Below are positions 57,164 to 64,000 of a stretch of 64,000 nucleotides of DNA, in pieces; the stretch's first letter is position 1, and every line of letters begins with the position of its first letter. Source of the stretch: Hemerocallis citrina (taxonomy: Eukaryota > Streptophyta > Magnoliopsida > Asparagales > Asphodelaceae); NCBI GenBank assembly GCA_017893485.1, contig JACEHZ010000208.1:310001-374000 (forward strand), given 5' to 3'. The position numbers and the translations under genes are program-made. Below the pieces are notes generated by a model. That model had not been told where the DNA came from, made no database searches, and worked only from the letters and a program-made list of their open reading frames with translations.

Positions 57164-57165
<2 letters not shown>
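55833..57165. mobile_element. Inverted-repeat element with ACTAG...CTAGT ends
   Basis: Left arm ACTAGATTTGTCCGTGGGC (55833-55970) and right arm ending ACGGGCAAATCTAGT (57030-57165) are inverse matches over about 135 bp, including TTGTAAACAGTAAA and AATAATTAGTTGTAAATAAA. The interior has a second partial arm (55996-56060, TACTAGGTTTGCCTGTTGACACGTGCCTACGGCACG in part), TA runs, and R1 copies in both orientations. No coding capacity. Confidence 0.65.
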
Positions 57166-57241
<76 letters not shown>

Positions 57242-57375
57242 TTAAATAAATAAAGGAGTTATTTTGGGGGATTTGAATTTGAGTTTTGGGGAAAAACTTT
57301 TGAGAGGAAAAATGTGATTTGTGAGGTTAGATCTGGACCTATAATTTTGGGGATTAAAGGAGATCCACTTGATAG

Positions 57376-57406
<31 letters not shown>

Positions 57407-57560
57407 GATAATTAAATAAATAAAGGAGTTATTTTGGGGGATTTGAATTTGAGTTTCGGGAAAAAACTTTTGAGAGGAAAAATATAATTTGTGAGGTTAG
57501 ATCTGGAGCTTTAATTTTGGGGATTAAAGGAGAGCCACTTGCTAGCTTTCTTTGTGTTTT
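56281..57560. repeat. Dispersed repeat R1, copies 2-6
   Basis: Units at about 56300-56400, 56458-56620, 56640-56800 (inverted), 57240-57380 and 57410-57560, each with GATTTGAATTTGAGTTTTGG and, when complete, ACTTGATAGCTTTCTTTGTG or its decayed form. The first two are a tandem duplication of about 155 bp. Confidence 0.75.
57167..57238. repeat. (TA)n(GA)n compound microsatellite
   Basis: TA run then GA run, directly after the inverted ACTAG arm and directly before an R1 copy. Confidence 0.95.
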
Positions 57561-58048
57561 CTTACATGGATAACTAATTAGTTTAATATTCGAAACTCAA
57601 GTCCCTAATTAACTATTTCTGGACATATCATAAGCTGACGTCAATGAGGGTAGTGTTTTGCATCTGCATCTGCATTTGATTCAAGATTCCTTACATTTTG
57701 ATCTATAATAAGTAATGGATGTTTGTTATACAATAATCTACGTGTTTCTCTTCGTACATAAATTTGAATTTGTACACATCAGGGTATCAGACAGTATACC
57801 CTTACATGCTCAATTCAACTCTTTGGTGTGTGTTTCATATTCTCTTGATTTGCATTGAAATATTCTTGATTATATCGCTAAGAAAAGATCGAGTGCCAAT
57901 ATACTGAAGTAGAGATCTTGCAAGTAAACAAGTTGAATTTGAAGCGCTCATCTTGGGTGTTGACAATCTAATGGTTCTCAGCGTCAACAAGAAGATCCTA
58001 GTATTACTTAGGCTTTGGAGAAAGAAAATTCATAAACGCATTGGGAAT
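57561..58048. other. Intergenic sequence, no gene recognised
   Basis: No supported reading frame. The plus frame beginning at 57953 runs into the poly-C retroposon and has no recognisable domain. Confidence 0.4.
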
Positions 58049-60953
58049 ATAATTTTTTCCCAAAATGACCCATTCGCTATCTCAGATAACGAGCTTGGTG
58101 AAAACCTCCGTGCTAAAAAACCTAAGCAAACCCTAGATCTGAAGCCCTTGGGGGCAGCGGCGGCTAGCCCCCTTCGCCACCCCCCCCCCCCCCCCCCCCC
58201 TCCCCATCCCGTCGTCCCCCTTGCCTCTCCTCCACGGCGCGTCTCGTCCTCTCTCCCTTTCCCCGCCGTCGCGACCCCAGTCCTGGCCGACCACAGGGAT
58301 CTGTCGGCGATCCACTCGCGTCGATGGTCTCAGGCGCCCGGCGCAGCGCGTTCCAGTGGCGGCGCGACCTTCTCGACGGTGACGCGGTGGGGGGCAGCCT
58401 GTGGTGCGCCCCCCCCCCCCCCCCCCCTCCCGACCCAGATCTGATTTGCCATGGCGGACGGCGCAGCGCGTTCCAGTGGCGGCGCGACCTTCTCGACGGT
58501 GACGCGGTGGGGGGCAGCCTGTGGTGCGCCCCCCCCTCCCGACCCAGATCTGATTTGCCATGGCGGTGGGGGCCAGCCTAAGGTGCGCCCCCTAGTGGTG
58601 GCGCGGCCTTGCCGGTGGTAACGTGGTGGGGGCCACCCCCCCCCCCCCCCCCTCCCGACCCAGATCTGATTTGCCTATGTGAGGCCGGTGATTCGGCAGG
58701 GGGTCTGTGCTTATTTTTCTATGGTTGGGGTGTGAAGCATGCAGTTTTGCGCGATTGTGGGGTTGGACTCGAGATGGGGTCCCTCCATGATTGGCTATAT
58801 GTTTGCCCAAATGTTCTGCGCGCTTGCCACCATGTCCATACTCTTGGGGCCAATCATGGCGATCTGTGAGGGTTGGTAGTGCGTATGAAGACGGGAATTA
58901 GGTTGTCTTGCACATTTATGGAGCTTGGGCCCAAAGACGGGGTCCCTCCGTGTTGTGCGCTCACTTGTCTCAACTTCCGGGGTGCTTGTCTCAACTGTCG
59001 CGGAGCGACTATGTCGCGCCAGAGCATCCTCCCGCGCCGGTTGTTGCGAACACCATGGATATGGGATTCAAGTGTGTGCGATCGGTGTTTCAGTTTGGGG
59101 TTTGTGGGGCCAGGCCGGTAGTGGGTTGGTGTTGGAGGTGAGGGGGTGTGGGGTTTAAGTATGGTTGGTCTGGAGTGTACTACGATATCGCCGGTACAAT
59201 CTTCATAGCACCTACTGTCAGACTATTTAGCTTCCTCCAGCTTAGGCCACTGACTCGAGACAGCGTCGCCTCTTCCCTCTAATTGGGAGTTTGAGTCGAG
59301 ATAAGTTTGTGTGGTGAGAAATCGTCTGAGAGAGCTTGTGCGTGAGAGAGGTAAAGGTATCCTCTCCACGGCTCTGTCCTGGAGTGTGGTGTTTGGTGGG
59401 GTGAGCGAGATAGTTGTTTGGTGAGAAATTGCCTGAGAAAGCGCAATCGTGTGAGAGGTAAAGGTATTCTCTTCACGGCTTTCTCTTTGGTAGCGGTTGT
59501 GAGGGCGACTGACACGTTTGTAGGATGAGTGGTAGAGATGGTGGCAGGGTGCGATCGCAGTGCAGGTGCCGTGGGGTCAGTTTTCGACCTGCGGGGCTTG
59601 GGCCCAAAGATGGGGTCCCCCCAGTGAGGTGAAGGCAGGGAGCGGCAGGTGAAAAAATCCTGCCATACTTGTTTCAGGTGGGTGTGCAGGTGTCGTGGAG
59701 GCAGTGTACGAAGCTAACTGACGTACTTACATTTAGCTGGACCGAGATGGTTTGTCGGCCCACCCTCCAGGGTTGTTGGAGGGACTTTTTGTTTGTACGC
59801 GTCATGTTGCTTCATGTATGTTGTATTTTTGTTTGTAGGTTGTACTTGAGCCCAGTACTCTGGGTTTGTTTCGTTAAACTCTTTTTAATGAAACAGGGTG
59901 GCCATATTCCACCTTTTCCCTAAAAAAAAAAAAAAAGAAAAAGAAAACCTCCGTGCTATCTAAGACAGTCTATCCTAAGGCTATTTCTCTCTCACTTGAA
60001 GAAAACTCGAATAAATCTCTAATTCAAGACTCACTGTTTCAGATAGCGCGAGTGTTTGTATGACACTCGATATTTAAGATAGCGAGTGTCGTTTGTGGAT
60101 TTTTAAACTACTCTAGCCTCGTTGTCTCATTCTCTTCCTCATTTCTCTCTTCTTTCTCCCACTCCAAAACCCACTTTCGAAAACCTCACGATTCAAAGAT
60201 TTCAGAACTTTCAGAAAATAAAATATCAAATTATAATCACATTGCTGATTCTACCTGTCCACTTAGATGGAAATTTTATCCATGAATTACTACAATCAGA
60301 AATGATGATATTCATATTCAAAATTGTCATATGAGATACCGAAAAATGAAGTATAACAATTAACAATTCAATATGGATGCAAGTTGCTGAGGTTTCAAGC
60401 CAGAACTGTCAGCCACGACTCCCCTAAATAAATAGTACTCATGGAAGATAAATATGTTTGCTGCGGAAAGTGAAAAATAGAACTTACCTCTTACATGGAT
60501 TATCATAATACTGTCTAGAAATCTATTAAATCGGTGTATTTTATCGATATTGACTTTCTGAATAAGCCTGTAACTTGAATAAGTTCTCAAACATAGCTTG
60601 GATTTCGAAAGTGGGTTTCGGCATTGGGAGAAAAAGAGAGAAATGAGGAAGAGAATGAGACAGCGAGACTGAGATTTAAAAAATCTCCAAATGACACTCG
60701 TTATCTCATATAGTGAGTGTGGTATAAATACTCACGCTATTTGAGACAACGAGTCTTGAATTGAAGATTTTTTCGAGTTTTCTCCAAGTGGGGGAGAAAT
60801 AGCCTCAAGATAAACTCGCTATCTCAGATAGCGCGGAGGCTTTCACCTAGCTTGGTATTTGAGATTGCGAGTGGATCATTTTGATAAATAGTTTCGGAAG
60901 TGGGTCAGTTTGGTAAATACTTTCAAAAAGTGGGTCATTTTGAAAAAATATGG
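58049..60953. mobile_element. Non-coding element with about 300-bp terminal inverted repeats (MULE-like?)
   Basis: Left arm: 58049-58114 continuing at 59958-60195 around a retroposon insertion. Right arm, inverted: 60953-60600. Arms share TTTTTTCAAAATGACCCA, CTATCTCAGATAGCG palindromes, GAAAACTCGAA and CTCATTCTCTTCCTCATTTC. The left arm has lost about 65 bp of a short GACCCACTTT-type tandem. The interior (60196-60600) has no gene. No target duplication could be fixed, so the family is inferred. Confidence 0.65.
58115..59942 (+). mobile_element. L1-like non-coding retroposon with poly(A) tail
   Basis: Flanked by GAAAACCTCCGTGCT at 58100-58114 and 59943-59957, a 15-bp target duplication, and ending in a poly(A) run at 59922-59942. 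The 5' part is GC-rich, with C runs and 120-bp tandem units (CGGCGCAGCGCG at 58339 and 58459, a decayed third after 58590). It ends TTTTTAATGAAACAGGGTGG before the A run. No RT or other domain was found, so a non-autonomous LINE derivative or an internally deleted LINE is inferred. Confidence 0.8.
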
Positions 60954-61970
60954 GGAATATCAATATAATAAAATACAAGGTAATTCAAAAAAAAAACTAT
61001 CAATTGACTCTCCTTCAATTGGAAGGAAATCAACGGTTCAGATTTATTGTCACAAAAGACAGTTTCTCGCCCGTTACTGTACCTACAGTAGCCACATTCA
61101 AATTTATACTTTATGTTGTGTGAAGTAGTTGATGTTTGTTTGGGTTTTAAAATTAATTAACCTTTAATCCCTACTTTTAATTAATTAAGAAAAGACTAAT
61201 TAAAATCACACTAATCTTAATTAAGAAAAGCTTCAACTGTTGTGGTTTAATTAGTCTTTTCTTAATTAATTAAATTTCAGGGATTAAAAGTTAATTAGTT
61301 TCAATCTAATTAAGCTTAATTAACTCATCCAAAACATTAGGGATTAAGCTTAAATAAAATTAATTAATCCCTAATTTTTAATTAATTTCATGTAAAACAA
61401 TAAAATTAAAAAGTGTTTTAAATTACTTTCGCTACACTATTACTACAACCAAAACAAAGCTAACATTTAATTATTGCTATAGTAAATCTATATTCAAGCA
61501 AAGCTACTTTTAAGAAATCAAATACAATGAACTGCTTTCGCTACAGTGCTTTTCCCTTTCTTCAATTTTTTTTTACAACCAACCAAAGCATCCCTAATTG
61601 TTTTAGTATATAATTATTTTACGACATTATAATTATCTTTTATAATTTATCGTATAATCACTGACCAGCTGGTATTGCATATAAATGTTGACCCATGTAA
61701 TTTGTTAGTCAAATATGATTACATATAAAATATTTATAATATTTTTCATATACTGCACAAGACGAGCCTACGGCACGTGTCTTATATCATAAAATGCAAG
61801 GGGAGGTGCAATCTCTGCCTGCCTTGTACTCTGCCCCCAAGTAACGACATTCATTCTTGCATAGTTAATTCTCCATAGCCTCACCTCAATTATGATACAA
61901 TTTCCTTATTTCAAAAAACTACTACTATACTTGGCATATGGTCCCCCTACCATCCCTTGAAATTTCACTA
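60954..61970. other. AT-rich upstream region of the OVATE gene
   Basis: Contains a decayed R1 remnant (60965-61055), a stem-loop (61153-61298) and GAGCCTACGGCACGTG near 61765, a relic of the ACTAG arm. No gene seen. Confidence 0.5.
61153..61298. repeat. Foldback of about 55-bp arms
   Basis: TTAATTAACCTTTAATCCC...GACTAATTAAAATC (61153-61207) is inverted as GGTTTAATTAGTCTTTTC...TTAATTAG (61244-61298) with few mismatches. It may be a small MITE. Confidence 0.7.
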
Positions 61971-61973
61971 TCC

Positions 61974-61980
61974 TATAAAT
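61974..61980 (+). promoter_or_regulatory. TATA box of the OVATE gene
   Basis: TATAAAT, 148 nt upstream of the start codon. It is followed by a CT-rich leader (CTCCCCCCTCTCCTCTCCC) typical of plant 5' UTRs. Confidence 0.6.
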
Positions 61981-62121
61981 TCCCTCTATTATTTATTCTA
62001 TCTCCCCCCTCTCCTCTCCCTCCCAATTTCAAACTCAAAATCTCAAACAGTCTACATATACATGAGCTAGAGCTTTCTACACTATCATAATTTAGCCAAA
62101 AACTAAAAAAAACATAAAATT

Positions 62122-63087
62122 ATGGAGACTAGAAATCAATTCAAACAACTACTTTGTCGCTTGTTCCGGCCTTCCATCCTTCTCCGTACATCCTGTAACA
62201 ACTCGACAACCTCAAGCAGCATCTTCAGCTCTTCCGCGACGAACACCAGCAGTCGTCGCAGTCTTTCAACAAACACCACTAGTGAGACACTCACCTCCCA
62301 TGACCCTTCCTCCTTTTCTTCTCGAATGCTTCCTCTTCACTGCAACAACTGCAAGCCCACAAAAAATTCGGAGATTGATGTTGTTTCAGTTGTGGAAAAT
62401 GTCAATTTGAGGAATAAGAAGAAGAAAGAGGGGACAATGTGCCCTCCGGCTTCTCCTTTGCCTCCATCCAAGAAAGACACTTGCGTCAATTACTATGGAA
62501 TCAATGCCATGGATATGGGGCAAGCAGAGAAGGTTAAGACTGGCACAATGAATACAGAGAAGAAAAAGAAGAAGAAGAAGAAGAAAAAGAAAGTTTTCTT
62601 AACGAATTCTTACGGATTTAGTAGTTCTTCGGAGTTCTTTACTAGTGATGAAGAAGGGGGAGAGAATGAGGAGGAAACTGCGATGTTCTTTTCATCGAGA
62701 ACATTCTCTTCAGATTCCTCTGAATTTTACCAGAAGCCTTCCTCAAGAAAAAATAACAAGAAAAAGAATAAAAGGATTAAGTCTAGTACGCGACGAGCAC
62801 CAAGAAAGGGTCTAAGAGCTGCCAATCAAGAGGGGTTTCGGCCTGTAGTTTCGGTTGAGGATGAAAAGGATGTTGATATTAGTGGCATTCCAGTGATGAA
62901 GAAATCAAGCGATCCCTATGCTGATATCCGGAAGTCGATGATTGAGATGATTATTGAGAGGCAGATATTTGGGGGTAAAGATCTTGAGAGGCTTCTTCAT
63001 TCTTACCTTTTGCTTAATTCACATCAACATCATTCGTTCATTCTTCGCGCTTTTGCTGATATTTCAGAAGTTTTGTTTGGGTATTGA
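62122..63087 (+). CDS. OFP: OVATE family protein (transcriptional repressor)
   Basis: 321-residue single-exon gene, METRNQFKQLLCRLFRPSIL at the start and stop TGA at 63085-63087. The C-terminal 58 residues (264-321) are the OVATE domain: DPYADIRKSMIEMIIERQ, KDLERLLHSYLLLN, ILRAFADISEVLFGY. The N-terminal part is Ser/Thr-rich; residues 147-157 are eleven consecutive Lys, and basic clusters near 210-230 could serve nuclear import. OFPs are plant-specific nuclear co-repressors that bind TALE homeodomain proteins and shape organs. Most lack introns, as here. ATG at 62122 gives the conserved N-terminus and lies 148 nt after a TATA box. It is the only host gene in this window without visible damage. 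Confidence 0.95.
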   Translation: METRNQFKQLLCRLFRPSILLRTSCNNSTTSSSIFSSSATNTSSRRSLSTNTTSETLTSHDPSSFSSRMLPLHCNNCKPTKNSEIDVVSVVENVNLRNKKKKEGTMCPPASPLPPSKKDTCVNYYGINAMDMGQAEKVKTGTMNTEKKKKKKKKKKKVFLTNSYGFSSSSEFFTSDEEGGENEEETAMFFSSRTFSSDSSEFYQKPSSRKNNKKKNKRIKSSTRRAPRKGLRAANQEGFRPVVSVEDEKDVDISGIPVMKKSSDPYADIRKSMIEMIIERQIFGGKDLERLLHSYLLLNSHQHHSFILRAFADISEVLFGY

Positions 63088-63299
63088 CTGTATCTCTCTT
63101 TGAGTTCCTCCTAGTTTAGTTTGTTTGAGGATCTCATTGTTTGTAGGTTGCCATAATTTGGGTTACTAGTTCTTAATAATCCTTGCTAATTTGAAGTTGT
63201 AATACTAACTGAGAAATTAGCTCTGAAAATTGAGAAATTAATAGCTCTGTTGCTCTGTCAAGTTTCTTCCTTTTCTATGTTCATATGAGGGAAAGGTTG
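63088..63299 (+). other. OVATE gene 3' region
   Basis: T-rich 3' UTR-like sequence with TTAATAATCC near 63173 and TTGTAATAC near 63196. No other gene. Confidence 0.5.
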
Positions 63300-63504
63300 G
63301 GTCGGTATTGCTAGCTAAATACTTTGGGCCTTATGTTGCTTATCGCCTTAAATTGCTAACGAAGTCCAGATCCATCTAGTTATTCATGTTTCAAAATTGA
63401 AGAAAAGCTATGGCAAGGAACCGGTGATATCTACTCCCCATTCCCCCTGGGAGGAGTAGCGGAGCGAACCTGAGAAGATTCTGCAGTGTCGACGGGTTAG
63501 AAGG
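63300..63504 (+). pseudogene. Ty3/gypsy integrase C-terminal fragment
   Basis: Plus-strand reading KYFGPYVAYRLKLLTKS, then shifted IHLVIHVSKLKKSYGKEPVI and RSEPEKILQCRRV, the pattern of gypsy integrase C-terminal regions that end in HVSQLK. One shift and one stop (TAG near 63468). Cut off at 63504 by the copia LTR. Confidence 0.65.
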
Positions 63505-63704
63505 TGTTAGGAATTTGAATGGGTTGAGATGTTAGGGTTTGAAAAGAGGAAGAGAAAGGGAAGAAGAAGGCAGCGGCTGTTTTTGGAAGAGAAGATTAGC
63601 AAAAATGTTGATTGATTATTTATTTATTTCCTTTGATTCAAAACTTACATATGTGAAGATACAAAGTCCAATGGGCCCAAAACAATTTGGGTCATAACAT
63701 AACA
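63505..63704 (-). repeat. 3' LTR of a second copia element (200 bp)
   Basis: Plus-strand TGTTAGGAATTTG...CATAACATAACA gives TG...CA ends, and the minus strand immediately before the LTR reads CAAGGTGGAGATTG, a typical copia polypurine tract. The other LTR is outside the window, so the left boundary is provisional. Confidence 0.6.
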
Positions 63705-63839
63705 ATCTCCACCTTGAATCAAATTGCATCTAAAATAAACTAAAACATAAAGCAAATGCATAAAGCAAACATAACCTAAATAAAGGTAAACATAAAGATA
63801 TACTAGCAACATGCTAGAAACAAAACTAGCTCAAACTAG

Positions 63840-64000
63840 TTAGAAACAAACCGACATCAAACTTGAACAAAGCTTGAACTTTGCAATTGGAAGAGGCTTT
63901 GTGAGCATATCGGCCGGATTCGATTCGGTACCAATCTTCTTCACGGCAACCTTGCCTTCCGAGATCACATCTCGAACAAAATGGTATCGAATGTCAATGT
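63840..64000 (-). CDS. Copia RNase H C-terminus (partial, runs off window)
   Basis: Minus-strand HIDIRYHFVRDVISEGKVAV, then ESNPADMLTKPLPIAKFKLC and a stop at 63840-63842. IRYHFVRD and NPADMLTKPL are the conserved end of copia RNase H. No break in the visible part; the rest lies past 64000. Confidence 0.88.
   Translation of the reverse strand, partial: IDIRYHFVRDVISEGKVAVKKIGTESNPADMLTKPLPIAKFKLCSSLMSVCF

Noticed and set aside
57953..58444. 163-codon plus frame with poly-Pro
   Set aside because: Spans the border of the retroposon and reads a C homopolymer; no conserved motif.

Overview
This window is nuclear DNA of a flowering plant, probably a eudicot; the species cannot be named from the sequence. 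The evidence is spliced genes, plant-specific families (an OVATE family protein, a plant mobile domain protein), and dense nested plant transposons: Ty3/gypsy Tat-lineage, Ty1/copia, L1-type LINE, MULE and CACTA. There is no sign of bacterial organisation. Only one intact-looking host gene is present, the OVATE gene at 62122-63087. A second host gene, a CHL1/DDX11-type DNA helicase, survives only as three collinear plus-strand pieces.

Layout. 1-9718: a minus-strand Tat-lineage retrotransposon whose far end lies outside the window. Its 5' LTR is at the right, followed leftward by broken gag-pol, a 113-bp tandem array, and spliced genes on the opposite strand. 10041-10385, 17853-18649 and 31788-31979: helicase pieces. 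The first gap holds an old Tat gag-protease remnant, itself split by a 4.67-kb TG...CA element. The second gap is a 13.1-kb MULE with a 9-bp target duplication; it carries mudrA on + and a plant mobile domain (PMD) gene convergently on -, and a 5.5-kb CACTA element packed with a 244-bp satellite sits in it. Behind the helicase, a LINE 3' end is split by a 6.6-kb minus-strand copia element (32873-39455).

40037-54734: a 14.7-kb plus-strand Tat element with two 581-bp LTRs (two differences counted) and a 5-bp duplication ATATT. Its gag-pol is nearly open, with two nonsense codons and one frameshift. Downstream lie tandem arrays, an antisense spliced gene encoding a putative gypsy-type transposase domain plus coiled coil, then more tandem arrays up to the 3' LTR.

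54740-64000: small inverted-repeat elements, an L1-like retroposon with a 15-bp target duplication, the OVATE gene with its promoter, and pieces of another gypsy and another copia element.

The most interesting signals are: (1) the antisense gene module shared by both Tat elements, with conserved splice positions and a conserved 15-mer in its noncoding gap; (2) the convergent mudrA/PMD layout of the MULE, where the PMD gene sits where mudrB sits in maize MuDR; (3) three different DNA transposons with subterminal arrays of short palindromes; (4) a CACTA element whose coding region is replaced by satellite DNA. Alignments were made by eye, so boundaries without a stated target duplication are approximate.
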